DNA from: Aequorivita sp. HC6-5
GTDB taxonomy: Bacteria > Bacteroidota > Bacteroidia > Flavobacteriales > Flavobacteriaceae
Assembly: GCA_905182755.1 (NCBI GenBank)
Contig: CAJJCS010000005.1
Location: 248,001-312,000 of the forward strand
DNA length: 64,000 nucleotides
Direction of reading: 5' to 3'
The translations under genes were made by a program, and so were the position numbers. Positions 37,432 through 46,216 of this stretch are shown in pieces. Position 1 is the stretch's first letter. Each line of letters opens with the position of its first letter. The notes under the pieces were generated by a model. The model made no database searches and was not told the origin of the DNA. It was given only the letters and a program-made list of their open reading frames with translations.

Positions 37432-37890
37432 ATGATTAAAAAAAATTACCTCAAAATGACGGCTATTTTTATGGCTTCAACATTTCTTTTTTCAAGTTGT
37501 GCTTCTATTGTAAGCAAAAGTAGTTATCCGATATCAATTAATAGTGCTCCGAGCGAAGCCAAAATTGTTATTAAAGATAAAAAAGGAATCGAAATTTTCT
37601 CTGGACAAACACCTGCAAATATAAAACTAAAAGCTGGAAGCGGATTTTTTGGAAAAGCACGATACCAAGTGACTTTCGCGAAAAATGGTTATGACACAAA
37701 AACTGTTCCAGTGGAATTTAAACTTGATGGTTGGTATTTTGGAAACATACTTTTAGGTGGACTTATAGGTATGTTAATAGTTGACCCTGCGACTGGAGCA
37801 ATGTATAAATTGGAAACTGAATTCTTAAATGAAACTTTGGTACAATCTACCGCAAGTGTACAAGAATTGGGAATGAAGATGATAATTTAA
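37432..37890 (+). CDS. PEGA-like lipoprotein with abnormal C-terminus
   Basis: A 152-residue lipoprotein: lipobox FLFSSC, then SASIVSKSSYPISINSAPSEAKIVIKDKKG and PANIKLKAGSGFFGKARYQVTFAKNGYDTKTVPVEF, the look of a PEGA domain, followed by a membrane-like GGLIGMLIVDPATGAMYKLETEF. Related proteins, as I recall them, continue past NETL with a longer tail. Here the last dozen residues (VQELGMKMII) overlap, in another frame, sequence that reads as a sulfatase. The end is therefore probably a recombination scar and not the native C-terminus. Confidence 0.6.
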   Translation: MIKKNYLKMTAIFMASTFLFSSCASIVSKSSYPISINSAPSEAKIVIKDKKGIEIFSGQTPANIKLKAGSGFFGKARYQVTFAKNGYDTKTVPVEFKLDGWYFGNILLGGLIGMLIVDPATGAMYKLETEFLNETLVQSTASVQELGMKMII

Positions 37891-38222
37891 TAACTAGCTC
37901 AGACTTGTTTGCAACTATTGCTCAAATAGCTGGAAGCCCAACTTCAGAAATAAATGACAGCAAGAGTTTTCAGCCTCTTTTTACTGAGCCATCAAAAATT
38001 CGTAACTTTCAATATTCAGAATTGAATAATGGCACGAATAATATCTGGACAATAAGTAACGGAGAATATAAATTATTTGTATTTGCCAATGGAAATGAAG
38101 AAATGTATAACCTATCATTAGACCCTTACGAAGAAAATGATTTGCTATTAGGGACTTTGAACACTATGCAGCAAACTGCTAAAACTGAATTAGAAAACGA
38201 ATTATTAGAAATAAGACAATAA
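37866..38222 (+). pseudogene. C-terminal fragment of a sulfatase
   Basis: The frame reads RIGNEDDNLITSSDLFATIAQIAG, then INDSKSFQPLF and ISNGEYKLFVFANGNEEMYNLSLDPYEENDLL, the normal end of an arylsulfatase-type protein. About 115 residues remain, with none of the N-terminal catalytic part (CxPxR formylglycine site, metal ligands), so it cannot be active. No start codon other than TTG at 37905 is present. It begins inside the tail of the PEGA lipoprotein in another frame. It is most simply a gene end left after a deletion that fused two loci. Confidence 0.65.
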
Positions 38223-38556
38223 CTGGGTACAACACCGTGTGTAATCAATTGCTTGTAAATATTTTTGAGATTCAGATATACAAAACCACAGGGTTATAGT
38301 GTGTTTTAAGAAGACTACCCCTCAAAAGAAAACCGATATTTTAAGAGATAGGGAGTCAGAAATAAAATAATTTTCTCAGAGTTTTTGAAGTTTTTACTGC
38401 CAGTTTTACTGCCAGTTATAACCCTTTTACTGGCAATTTTTGATATATTTGAATTATAACCATGGTTGATAATAACAATCTAGAGTTAAGATTATGTATA
38501 AGTATACCACTTCATGATTCTCTTGAAACAAAGACTACCATTGAGTTTAAAGCAAA
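38223..38556. other. Gene-free stretch before the tRNA region
   Basis: No intact gene seen. It holds TTTTACTGCCAG repeats (38392-38436), a TATATTTG (38444-38451) and an ATG at 38462 opening a 72-codon frame whose second half runs through a terminator hairpin and a tRNA fragment. The first 40 codons may be the start of a lost gene. Confidence 0.5.
38392..38436. repeat. Direct repeats TTTTACTGCCAG
   Basis: Two perfect adjoining 12-base copies (38392-38403, 38404-38415) and a third, TTTTACTGGCAA (38425-38436), differing at two positions after a 9-base gap. They lie just upstream of a TATATTTG element, in the position of operator or recombinase arm sites. Confidence 0.75.
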
Positions 38557-38603
38557 AAAAAGAGTAACCATTTCTGATTACTCTTGTAGTAGCGGGAACT
38601 GGA
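38557..38603 (-). pseudogene. 3' remnant of an initiator tRNA-Met with its own terminator
   Basis: Bases 38587-38603 are identical over 17 bases to 38759-38775, the 3' end of the intact tRNA-Met plus two flanking bases. On the minus strand the match is followed, as after the intact gene, by a hairpin (AAGAGTAA 38560-38567 with TTACTCTT 38578-38585) and a T run. The other roughly 57 bases of tRNA are gone. Confidence 0.65.
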
Positions 38604-38726
38604 TTCATTGCTTCACGTTGTTTCGCAATGGGCCAAAGAAAAAAACAGCCCAAAGAAACTCCGATTGCTTTGCAATCTAAATTTTTATTTTGTTCTCAAG
38701 AAGATGCAAGCATCACTTGATTCCAA
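38604..38726. other. Spacer between tRNA remnant and tRNA terminator
   Basis: No gene. Two small inverted repeats: CATTGC/GCAATG (38606-38630) and GATTGC-TTT-GCAATC (38663-38677), the second followed by an A/T-rich run. Confidence 0.5.
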
Positions 38727-38756
38727 ATAAAAACTCCTTGATTTCTCAAGGAGTTT
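38727..38756 (-). terminator. Rho-independent terminator of the tRNA-Met gene
   Basis: On the minus strand, AAACTCCTTGA, a short loop, TCAAGGAGTTT and then a T run. It lies five bases after the tRNA 3' end. Confidence 0.85.
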
Positions 38757-38760
38757 CTTA

Positions 38761-38834
<74 letters not shown>

Positions 38835-38860
38835 ATATGTATCTTCAAGGAGTGTGGTTT

Positions 38861-38898
38861 TAATGCCAACTTACTACCTCTCTGGGCTAAGCCCGCGA
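38861..38898 (-). pseudogene. Degenerate sequence resembling the 5' half of tRNA-fMet
   Basis: On the minus strand TCGCGGGCTTAGCCCAGAG (followed by AGGTAG) can be aligned with the true tRNA start CGCGGGATAGAGCAGCAGGTAG. Both are preceded by ACATnTCGCGGG or a close variant. It lacks an anticodon arm and is not a working gene. The similarity could be chance; it is offered with moderate confidence. Confidence 0.35.
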
Positions 38899-39033
38899 TG
38901 TGAAACAAAATAAATTACTTAGCTTTTAACTCTCGGGTCATAATACCGATAAACTTATTTTGGACTGCAAATATACAATGCTTTTTAGATTTAGCAAGTA
39001 CTTATAATATAAAAAAACAAAATATTAATTAAA

Positions 39034-39213
39034 TTATTGCTCGATGGGCGCTGCATCAAACCCCTCTAGTTCCATGGCCTGGAAGGTAGTAGTAACCTGG
39101 ATTGGATTACAACAAACCTCACAATCTTCAACGTAACTAGAACTAACAGAGGGATCTAGTAACATAGAAATTTCTTCCCAGCAGTATGGGCATTGAAAAT
39201 GATGTTCGTACAT
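39034..39213 (-). CDS. CPXCG-motif cysteine-rich small protein
   Basis: A 59-residue protein beginning MYEHHFQCPYCWEEISMLLD and continuing SSSYVEDCEVCCNPIQV. Two CxxC pairs (CPYC, CEVC with a further C) form a probable zinc ribbon; the family is named for the CPxCG element. It ends in an acidic tail. Function unknown. It lies 41 bases before the ABC-F stop on the same strand, so it is probably the last gene of that transcript. Confidence 0.82.
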   Translation of the reverse strand: MYEHHFQCPYCWEEISMLLDPSVSSSYVEDCEVCCNPIQVTTTFQAMELEGFDAAPIEQ

Positions 39214-39253
39214 ATTAAAATTTCAGGTTTTTAAATATTTTTACGCAAATAAA

Positions 39254-41170
39254 CTACAGCAAGCCTTCCAATTGCTCAGAGACAAGCTCCCACTGTTTCA
39301 TAGCTTCTTCCAACTCCTTTTTCTTGCCCTGATAAGAGTCAAAGAAATTTGGCTGTGCTATGGTAGCCTCATAATTTAAAGCCAGTTCAAGGTCTATCTC
39401 TTTAATTTCTCGCTCTAGTTTATTAATGTTTGCCTCAATTTTACTTAGCCTGTTGGTTAATGACTTTTGCTTTTTTTGATCCTTGTAAGATTGTTTACCA
39501 GAGCTAGCTTTGCTTGTTTGTGTATTTGCAACAACCGTGCGTTTTTCTGCCTCTCGCAAGTTTTGAAGATCACGCTGCTCCAAAAAATACTCTATATCTC
39601 CCAGATACTCTTTAATTTTATGATCCTTAAACTCATATACCTTGTCTGTGAGGCCTTGCAAGAAATCTCTATCATGGCTCACCAGTAGTAAGGTCCCTTC
39701 AAACTTCATTAGAGCATCTTTTAGTACGTTTTTAGATTTAATATCTAAGTGGTTGGTAGGCTCATCCATCACCAAGACATTAAAAGGCTGCAGCAATAAT
39801 TTTGCCAAGGCCAAACGGTTACGCTCTCCCCCACTTAAAACCCGAACGTATTTTTCTGCCTCATCTCCTCTAAACAAAAAAGAACCTAGTATGTTTCTAA
39901 CCAAAGGTCTTGTGCGCTCATCTGCGGCGTCCAACATAGTATCTTCTACCGTTTTGGTGCCGTCTAGATAATCTGCTTGGTTTTGTGCGAAATATCCAAT
40001 CTGGACATTGTGCCCTAAATTCATGGCGCCAGAGTATTTGATTTCATCTACAATAATCTTAGCCAGGGTAGATTTCCCTTGCCCGTTCTGTCCTACAAAA
40101 GCTATTTTGGTATCTCGCTCTACACGTAAATCAATACCACGTAACACCTGGGTATCTCCATAGCTTTTTGATATGTTTTCTGCTTCTATAACCACCTTTC
40201 CAGGTATCACACTTACCGGAAATGTTAAGGACATCACACTGTTGTCATCCTCATCCACTTCTATTCTGTCAATCTTGTCAAGTTTTTTAATCAGAGACTG
40301 GGCCATGGTTGCTTTACTGGCCTTGGCTCTAAACTTCTCAATTAACTTTTCTGTTTGCTCAATTTGTTTTTGCTGATTTTTTTGAGAAGCCAATTGCTGC
40401 TCTCTTAGTTCTTGACGTTGCACCAAATACTTGGTATATGGTTTGTTGTAATCATAAATTTTACCCAGTGAAATCTCAATGGTTCTATTGGTTACATTAT
40501 CCAAGAACATTTTATCGTGACTCACCACCACAACAGCCCCTGCATAATTTTTCAAAAACTCTTCTAACCACAAAATAGATTCTATATCAAGGTGGTTGGT
40601 AGGCTCATCCAGAAGTAAAATATCATTGTTTTGAAGTAATAGTTTTGCAAGCTCAATACGCATACGCCACCCTCCAGAAAAGGTTTCTGTGACTTTATTA
40701 AAATCTTCTCGCTGAAATCCTAAACCCTGTAAAATACGCTCTGTCTCCCCTTGGTAATTGTAACCCCCCAGTATCTCATATTGATGCTGTACATCGTTTA
40801 GATCTATCATGAGCTGGTTATAACTAGCACTTTCATAGTCTTCTCTGGTGGCTAGCTGGGTATTTATTTCCTCTAGTTGCCCTTCCAGTTTTTTTATTTC
40901 TATAAAAGCCTCGTAAGATTCCTGGAGTACCGTTTTACCTTTGGTGAAATCAATATCTTGTTTTAAAAAACCAATAGACACGTCCTTATCCATGGCTATA
41001 GCGCCCTGATCATATTCCTGTTCTCCAGATATTATTTTAAGTAAGGTAGATTTCCCGGCGCCGTTTTTACCTACAAGACCCACGCGGGTTCCTCCAGAGA
41101 GCTGAAAGGTGATTTTTTCAAACAAATAGGTTCCTTGAAAAGAAACTGATAGATTGTGTATATTAAGCAT
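39254..41170 (-). CDS. ABC-F family ATPase (ribosome-associated)
   Basis: A 638-residue soluble ATPase with two ABC domains and no membrane part. Domain 1: Walker A VGKNGAGKSTLL, signature FSGGWRMRIELAKLLL, Walker B DILLLDEPTNHLD. Domain 2: Walker A VGQNGQGKSTLA, signature LSGGERNRLALAKLLL, Walker B VLVMDEPTNHLD. Between them is the charged P-site tRNA-interaction linker (QTEKLIEKFRAKASKATMAQSLIKKLDKI), and a coiled-coil tail follows (SLTNRLSKIEANINKLEREIKEID). This is the Uup/YdiF-like layout. Such proteins act on stalled or non-standard ribosomes; a few give antibiotic resistance, but nothing here points to that. Confidence 0.92.
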   Translation of the reverse strand: MLNIHNLSVSFQGTYLFEKITFQLSGGTRVGLVGKNGAGKSTLLKIISGEQEYDQGAIAMDKDVSIGFLKQDIDFTKGKTVLQESYEAFIEIKKLEGQLEEINTQLATREDYESASYNQLMIDLNDVQHQYEILGGYNYQGETERILQGLGFQREDFNKVTETFSGGWRMRIELAKLLLQNNDILLLDEPTNHLDIESILWLEEFLKNYAGAVVVVSHDKMFLDNVTNRTIEISLGKIYDYNKPYTKYLVQRQELREQQLASQKNQQKQIEQTEKLIEKFRAKASKATMAQSLIKKLDKIDRIEVDEDDNSVMSLTFPVSVIPGKVVIEAENISKSYGDTQVLRGIDLRVERDTKIAFVGQNGQGKSTLAKIIVDEIKYSGAMNLGHNVQIGYFAQNQADYLDGTKTVEDTMLDAADERTRPLVRNILGSFLFRGDEAEKYVRVLSGGERNRLALAKLLLQPFNVLVMDEPTNHLDIKSKNVLKDALMKFEGTLLLVSHDRDFLQGLTDKVYEFKDHKIKEYLGDIEYFLEQRDLQNLREAEKRTVVANTQTSKASSGKQSYKDQKKQKSLTNRLSKIEANINKLEREIKEIDLELALNYEATIAQPNFFDSYQGKKKELEEAMKQWELVSEQLEGLL

Positions 41171-41226
41171 AGTTTATTTTGATAACATCTTGAAATAAAT
41201 GCGCTATTTCAGTTTGCAAAGATGCT

Positions 41227-41234
41227 TATTTTTG
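41227..41234 (+). promoter_or_regulatory. Candidate -7 promoter element
   Basis: TATTTTTG, matching TAnnTTTG, 28 bases before the DUF983 start. No clear -33 partner. Confidence 0.3.
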
Positions 41235-41261
41235 TAGTGGAAAAAAAACAAAATTGGTGCT

Positions 41262-41633
41262 ATGAAAGGGAATAAAATCTACAGTATTTTTACAGGTAAA
41301 TGTCCCATTTGCCACAGTGGTAAAATGTACAAGAACAATAAAGTGTATAGCATTTCTCAAAGCTTAAAAATGCATGAGCGCTGCTCGCATTGTAAGACCA
41401 AATTTAAAATAGAGCCTTTCTTTTTCTATGGAGCCATGTATGTGAGTTATGGCGTGGGTATTGCCGTTGCGGTGGCCGCCTTCACTGTTGCACATGGCAT
41501 GATTGGCCTTGGATTAAAAGCCTCTTTTATTGCCATTGTAACAACTCTTATTGTAATGTCTCCACTAATTACTAGAGTGTCAAGAAATATTTGGATCAAT
41601 CTTTTCCTTTCTTTTGATAAAAGCAAAGTGTAA
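41262..41633 (+). CDS. DUF983 family membrane protein
   Basis: A 123-residue protein. The N-terminus holds a zinc-ribbon-like pair (TGKCPICHSGKMY and ERCSHCKTKFKIEP) and the rest two membrane helices (YGVGIAVAVAAFTVAHGMIGLG and ASFIAIVTTLIVMSPLI). The FFFYGAMYVSYG stretch between is typical of DUF983. Function unknown. Convergent with the FAD oxidoreductase, 11 bases apart. Confidence 0.85.
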   Translation: MKGNKIYSIFTGKCPICHSGKMYKNNKVYSISQSLKMHERCSHCKTKFKIEPFFFYGAMYVSYGVGIAVAVAAFTVAHGMIGLGLKASFIAIVTTLIVMSPLITRVSRNIWINLFLSFDKSKV

Positions 41634-41644
41634 AACGTTGGGCC

Positions 41645-42712
41645 TTATAAGGCAAACCTCTTGATATCAATTATTTCTGGGATAGGGACATCATGCTCTA
41701 AATAACGATACAAATGTGCCGCTAGTTGGGGAGCCATTGTAAGCCCGCGCGTACCCAACCCATTTAAAAAAGAAACGCTCTTTGTGTTTTGCAAACAACC
41801 AACAAGTGGTTTTCTATCTTTTACCGTTGGGCGTATTCCTGTTACTTGATCTACAACACTAAAATCACAAGAAATCATTTTGCTGAGTTTTTCTGAAATT
41901 TCCTCACAAGCCCCCAAGGTGGTGTGTGAAGAATAATCATCCCGCCCATAACTGGCACCTACCTTATACAAATCATCACCCAGAGGGATAATCATAACAG
42001 GACCCTTTAAAATAGCCTCACTTTGTAACTCGGGAGCCTTAATAATAATATACTCTCCTTTATTTCCAACAAAAACCTTTTTCCCATTTGGGGAAACATC
42101 TATTGTAAAATAAGGGTTATGCACTACCCCAGACCCCTCCGCAAAAACAATTTTTGTTGCCTTTATATCTTTGTATTGCACGGCTGTTTTAGTAACTACC
42201 AACTCCTGGTAATCAAACTGGGCTTCAATAAATTGATCGTGGTTTTTTAAAAAGTCTTGATAGGTCTTTAGTAACCCATAGGGCTTCATAATGTTGGCCT
42301 GTATAACGGCGCCCAGACCAAAAGAGGCGCTAATGGCTGTATTGTTGTTTTTTAAAATTTCGGGAGATAGAAACCTAGACAAAATCTCTTTATCACTGGC
42401 CACCATCCAGTTATTTTGCTCCTCAACGCTAGCTAAAATTCTGTGAATGGCTACCCCAGATAGTACTTGTTGGCCAATATCCCTAGCCAAAGACTCATAA
42501 AAGGTTGCGGCTTTTAAAACAAACTCAACAGTGTTCCAGGCCGGTGTGAAACGCTTTAAGACCGTTGGGTTTAAAACGCCTCCAGAGGCCTTTGTAGCCC
42601 CTTGTTTAGGACTGTCAATAACCACGAAAGATTTGCCGTGATCACGCAAGGTTTTAGAGAACACTAACCCTGCTATACCCATACCAACAATAATGTAGTC
42701 TACATTTTTCAC
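41645..42712 (-). CDS. FAD-dependent oxidoreductase, DAO family
   Basis: A 355-residue flavoenzyme of the glycine/D-amino-acid oxidase (DadA-like) group. The Rossmann motif is DYIIVGMGIAGLVFSKTL at residue 4, followed by TKASGGVLNPTVLKRF. The C-terminal part has DDLYKVGASYGRDDY, GIRPTVKDRKPLVGC and SFLNGLGTRGLTMAPQLAAHL, the second flavin-contact region. No signal peptide; cytosolic or membrane-attached. Substrate unknown; D-amino acid or a modified tRNA precursor (MnmC-like C-terminal part) are possibilities. Confidence 0.82.
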   Translation of the reverse strand: MKNVDYIIVGMGIAGLVFSKTLRDHGKSFVVIDSPKQGATKASGGVLNPTVLKRFTPAWNTVEFVLKAATFYESLARDIGQQVLSGVAIHRILASVEEQNNWMVASDKEILSRFLSPEILKNNNTAISASFGLGAVIQANIMKPYGLLKTYQDFLKNHDQFIEAQFDYQELVVTKTAVQYKDIKATKIVFAEGSGVVHNPYFTIDVSPNGKKVFVGNKGEYIIIKAPELQSEAILKGPVMIIPLGDDLYKVGASYGRDDYSSHTTLGACEEISEKLSKMISCDFSVVDQVTGIRPTVKDRKPLVGCLQNTKSVSFLNGLGTRGLTMAPQLAAHLYRYLEHDVPIPEIIDIKRFAL

Positions 42713-42739
42713 GCTGTAAAGATACTAGTATAGGCCATA

Positions 42740-42774
42740 AAAAAAACCGAAAACAAGAGTTTCGGTTTTTTTTA
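42740..42774. terminator. Rho-independent terminator
   Basis: Stem AAAAAACCGAAA with TTTCGGTTTTTT and a 6-base loop, between the Omp28-type gene and the FAD oxidoreductase, both on the minus strand. It ends the Omp28 transcript. Confidence 0.85.
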
Positions 42775-42797
42775 ATAATCTTGTAATACAGATTCTT

Positions 42798-43856
42798 TTA
42801 CTGGTAGGCAACAACATCGTTAATTGGTCCAACCTGAGCGTTGTAGGCAAGATTATCTGCAGAAACATACATGGCAATTAATGTTAAGTTTTCCTTGACA
42901 TAATCTGCAGGAATTGTACTGTTATAGGTAACAGAATATTCTTCAAGCGCGCCAGCTGCGGCAATATCATCACCAAGGGGTGCAGATAAAGACATGCGCA
43001 AGGTATGGTTGTGCTCAAAGTTTGGTATGGGGTTTCCTAAACCAAAATAAGGGCTCGTTTGATCTTCATTGTAGTAGTTTTCTTGATCGTACAAAATACC
43101 ATCTTCAAGTAAATACACCACAAGTTTATCTCCACTATTAATACCCGTCTGAGAAACAACATTTACTTGTGTAATTAATTGATCCCCTTCTAGAGAGGAT
43201 GTAAAAGACACAGAAGAAGTGGTATCACTACCAGCATTTTCTAGTGCATCTGAGATGAAATAAGGTGCAAACCAAAATTGGGACCTATCAATACGTGCTT
43301 GTGGCAATCCATCTATCTCAAATGCGTCTCTAAGAATTTCAACATCGTCAAAATGCATTGGGTCTGGGTTAGAATTGGCTGTGATATGAATAGCAACAAT
43401 CGCTAAATCATCACTCTGCAGAGAAGCCTCCTCAATGGCAGCAGCCACACTTGGGCAAAAGCCGCACCAGGTTCCTGTGTAGTCTTCCAAAACCACTTTA
43501 CGCTTTGGGATAATCACACTAAAGCTCTCTGGAGTTGTAGTAACTAGAACTCCATCCAGATCATAGGTTGCATAGGCCACAAAATCGCCCACCTCGCTTG
43601 AGGAAAATACATTTCCATCAATTGCCTGCCCATCTACATAAAACTGAGCCTGTGCAGTTACATCAACACCTGTTTGTGTTATCACTGTAAAGGGTATCTC
43701 TTGGTTTCTAAGGGATGCAGGTCTTACAAAATTCTGGACGGTAATCTCTGTAGTATCTTCTCCTAGAGGCACGTTCTCTTCCGTTCTACTGCACGATACA
43801 AAAAGTAGCGTTGCAATAAAAAAGACGCCTGTTAGTACTAAAATTTTATTTTTCAT
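42798..43856 (-). CDS. Omp28-family lipoprotein with thioredoxin-like CxxC site
   Basis: A 352-residue lipoprotein (lipobox TLLFVSC). After an N-terminal beta domain comes KRKVVLEDYTGTWCGFCPSVAAAIEEA, a thioredoxin-like start with the redox-type CGFC pair, then AIVAIHITANSNPDPMHFDD, IDGLPQARIDRSQFW and the Omp28 region with VVYLLEDGILYDQENYY and NFEHNHTLRMSLSAPLG. Likely on the outer membrane or surface. It lies 138 bases from a divergent TlpA-type gene and belongs to a run of four thioredoxin-fold proteins. Role: unproven; thiol redox or adhesion are possible. Confidence 0.82.
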   Translation of the reverse strand: MKNKILVLTGVFFIATLLFVSCSRTEENVPLGEDTTEITVQNFVRPASLRNQEIPFTVITQTGVDVTAQAQFYVDGQAIDGNVFSSSEVGDFVAYATYDLDGVLVTTTPESFSVIIPKRKVVLEDYTGTWCGFCPSVAAAIEEASLQSDDLAIVAIHITANSNPDPMHFDDVEILRDAFEIDGLPQARIDRSQFWFAPYFISDALENAGSDTTSSVSFTSSLEGDQLITQVNVVSQTGINSGDKLVVYLLEDGILYDQENYYNEDQTSPYFGLGNPIPNFEHNHTLRMSLSAPLGDDIAAAGALEEYSVTYNSTIPADYVKENLTLIAMYVSADNLAYNAQVGPINDVVAYQ

Positions 43857-43994
43857 TTCTTTTTCATTTTTTTAACAACACAAATATAACAGATTAATTA
43901 CCTAACCTAGATTTTGATTACCATGAAATTATCATATAACTCTCATAAATTTGTAAAATATTACTAATATTGTTTTAAAATTAAAATCACGAAA

Positions 43995-44480
43995 ATGAAA
44001 AACCTTGCATTTATTTTTACCTTATTTTTCTCTGTAGCCCTAATGGCGCAAAAAGAACTTCCAACGGTTACTCTTACAACCCTTGAGGGAGCCGCTACTA
44101 GTATTCAAAAAATGGCCAATAAAGACGGAGTAACTATTGTATCTCTTTGGGCAACTTGGTGTGTGCCGTGTATTAAAGAACTAGATGCCATAAGCGATAT
44201 ATACCAAGATTGGGTTGAAGAAACTGGTGTTTCTCTAATAGCAGTCTCTGTAGATGACAGCAGAACAGTAAAAAGAGTGAAATCTCTAATAAATGGTAAA
44301 GGATGGGAGTATGATATCCTTTTAGACACAAACAATGATTTAAAAAGAGCGCTAGGGGCATCTTCTATTCCACTAACCATTGTTATTAAAAACAACAAAA
44401 TTGTGTATAGACATTCTGGATACAATCCAGGGGCAGAGTATGAGTTGTATGAAAAAGTAAAAGAATATACTTCAAAATAA
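43995..44480 (+). CDS. TlpA/ResA-type thioredoxin-like protein
   Basis: A 161-residue exported protein (signal peptide to SVALMAQ). The redox site is VSLWATWCVPCIKELDAI; VSVDDSRTVKRVKSLI and the cis-proline SSIPLTIVIKN follow. This is the TlpA family: periplasmic thiol-disulfide reductase, used in cytochrome maturation or in supplying reducing power to the envelope. It lies 45 bases before a DUF6029 protein and is probably co-transcribed with it. Confidence 0.88.
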   Translation: MKNLAFIFTLFFSVALMAQKELPTVTLTTLEGAATSIQKMANKDGVTIVSLWATWCVPCIKELDAISDIYQDWVEETGVSLIAVSVDDSRTVKRVKSLINGKGWEYDILLDTNNDLKRALGASSIPLTIVIKNNKIVYRHSGYNPGAEYELYEKVKEYTSK

Positions 44481-44525
44481 TAGTGTTAGATACTTCTAAT
44501 AAAATCACATAAAATTTCAACAATT

Positions 44526-46199
44526 ATGAAATATTTACTTCTAGGGATTGCTATTTTGTATACCACCCTTTCATTTTCTCAATCTCCAGACGAGGGCTAT
44601 TTTTTTGGTGGCTTTGAATCAAACTCACAATGGCTCTTATACGATAAAGGACTTAATTTTGAGCAACCAGATGATGCCTATAGAGCAAATAATTATTTTC
44701 AACTCTCCTATGCCTTTAAAAATTTTACTGCTGGTGTTCAGTATGAATCATACTTGCCAGATACACTGCTAGGATATTCTACAGCTTTTTCAAACGGCAA
44801 CGGTGTAGCAACCTATTATTTTAATTATAAAAATGAAAAGGTAGATGTTACCGGCGGTTATTTTTATGATCAGTTTGGAAGCGGTCTTGTATTTCGCGCT
44901 TGGGAAGAAAGACAATTAGGAATTAATAATGCCATCAGAGGTGTCCGGGTTAAGTACAACCCCACAGATTATCTTGATTTTACAGCACTTTATGGTCAGC
45001 AAAGAATAGGTTTCGAGCTCTCTGAAGGAACCCTTCAAGGTCTTGATGCAAACATTGATATAAGCCAAGGATTATCCATTGAGAGTATTGATATAAAAAT
45101 GGGAGCGAGTTATGTAGCCAGATACCAAGATGTTGGTGCCCAGCTAGAATTGCCAAGCAATGTAAATGTTGTGGGCGGAAGACTAGATGTGGTAAAAGGT
45201 AATTTTTACGGAGGCTTAGAAGTAGCCTCAAAATCAAAAGACGCTTTGTTTTTTGAAGGCCAATTAGTTTCACCAAAATTGTATGACGGTACAGCACTTC
45301 AATTAAATGTAGGGTATGGCCAAAAAGGTTTAGGTATAAATGGAACTTTTAGAAGATTAGAAAATTTTAACTTCTTTGCAGACAGGCAGGCGGCTGGAAA
45401 TCAATTTAACGACCAAGTGGTAAACTACCTTCCAGGACTTACCAAGCAACAAGATTACTTACTTACCAATATTTATGTTTACAACCCACAACCTGCCCTT
45501 GTAATAGAAAACGCAGAACAGCGCGCTGGAGAACTAGGAGGACAAATAGATCTGTACTATTCTATCAAAAAAGGATCACCTCTGGGAGGAAAGTACGGCA
45601 CTAAAATAGCTGCGAACTTTGCTTACTTTGGAGGTCTTGACGCAGAGTACAACGTAGAAAATAGATTTTACAAGGCAAAATTTCTAGGTTCTGGAGCCAG
45701 GTATTTTAGAGATTTTAACATGGAGGTAAAGAAAAAATGGTCTAAAACCTTTAGCACTGTATTTACATACCAAAATGTCTTTATTGACAAATCTATTGCC
45801 TTAGGGGGTTTTATAGGTACTCAAGGAGAAATTAGGTCTAACGTAGGAGTTGTAGAAGGAACCTATAAACTAGATGCCGGAAAATCTATAAGAGCCGTAG
45901 GGCAGCACCTTTGGACAAAACAAGATCAGAAAAACTGGATGGCATTTGTGCTTGAATATAATTTCAATTCAAACTGGGCAGTATACGCCTATGACAACTG
46001 GAACTACAGAGCACTGGGCTATGATGGAGCAGATTCACAAACACACTATTACAGCCTTGGAGGAAGTTACACCAAAGGAACTTCTCGTGTTTCCATGAAT
46101 TACGGAAGACAACGTGGAGGTCTTATTTGCGTGGGTGGTGTTTGCAGGTTTGTACCAGAGAGTAATGGTGTTAGCGCAACTGTTAACATAGCATTTTAA
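44526..46199 (+). CDS. DUF6029 family outer-membrane protein
   Basis: A 557-residue protein with signal peptide (TTLSFSQ) and a long series of aromatic-alternating beta strands (GYFFGGFESNSQWLLYD, FSNGNGVATYYFNYKNEKVDVTGGYFYDQFGSGLVFRAWEE, GSGARYFRDFNMEV, VFTYQNVFIDKSIALGG) ending in SATVNIAF with a terminal Phe. This fits an outer-membrane barrel. The family has no assigned function. Its partner upstream is a TlpA-type protein, and an Omp28 lipoprotein is divergent, hinting at joint work in the envelope. Confidence 0.83.
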   Translation: MKYLLLGIAILYTTLSFSQSPDEGYFFGGFESNSQWLLYDKGLNFEQPDDAYRANNYFQLSYAFKNFTAGVQYESYLPDTLLGYSTAFSNGNGVATYYFNYKNEKVDVTGGYFYDQFGSGLVFRAWEERQLGINNAIRGVRVKYNPTDYLDFTALYGQQRIGFELSEGTLQGLDANIDISQGLSIESIDIKMGASYVARYQDVGAQLELPSNVNVVGGRLDVVKGNFYGGLEVASKSKDALFFEGQLVSPKLYDGTALQLNVGYGQKGLGINGTFRRLENFNFFADRQAAGNQFNDQVVNYLPGLTKQQDYLLTNIYVYNPQPALVIENAEQRAGELGGQIDLYYSIKKGSPLGGKYGTKIAANFAYFGGLDAEYNVENRFYKAKFLGSGARYFRDFNMEVKKKWSKTFSTVFTYQNVFIDKSIALGGFIGTQGEIRSNVGVVEGTYKLDAGKSIRAVGQHLWTKQDQKNWMAFVLEYNFNSNWAVYAYDNWNYRALGYDGADSQTHYYSLGGSYTKGTSRVSMNYGRQRGGLICVGGVCRFVPESNGVSATVNIAF

Positions 46200-46216
46200 A
46201 AAAAATACTACAGCAT

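Noticed and set aside
38392-38436. Possible short CRISPR-like array
   Set aside because: Two 12-base units adjoin without spacer and the third differs; no cas gene is present.
38462-38680. 72-codon frame across the tRNA remnant
   Set aside because: Its second half translates a terminator hairpin and tRNA 3' sequence, so it cannot be an intact gene; only its first 40 codons might be a relic.
34316-38760. Insertion sequence or transposase in the accessory stretch
   Set aside because: No transposase motif, terminal inverted repeat pair or target duplication could be found on either strand.
39254-41170. ABC-F gene as an antibiotic-resistance determinant
   Set aside because: The two-domain layout and linker fit the housekeeping Uup/YdiF-like group; nothing marks a resistance subtype.
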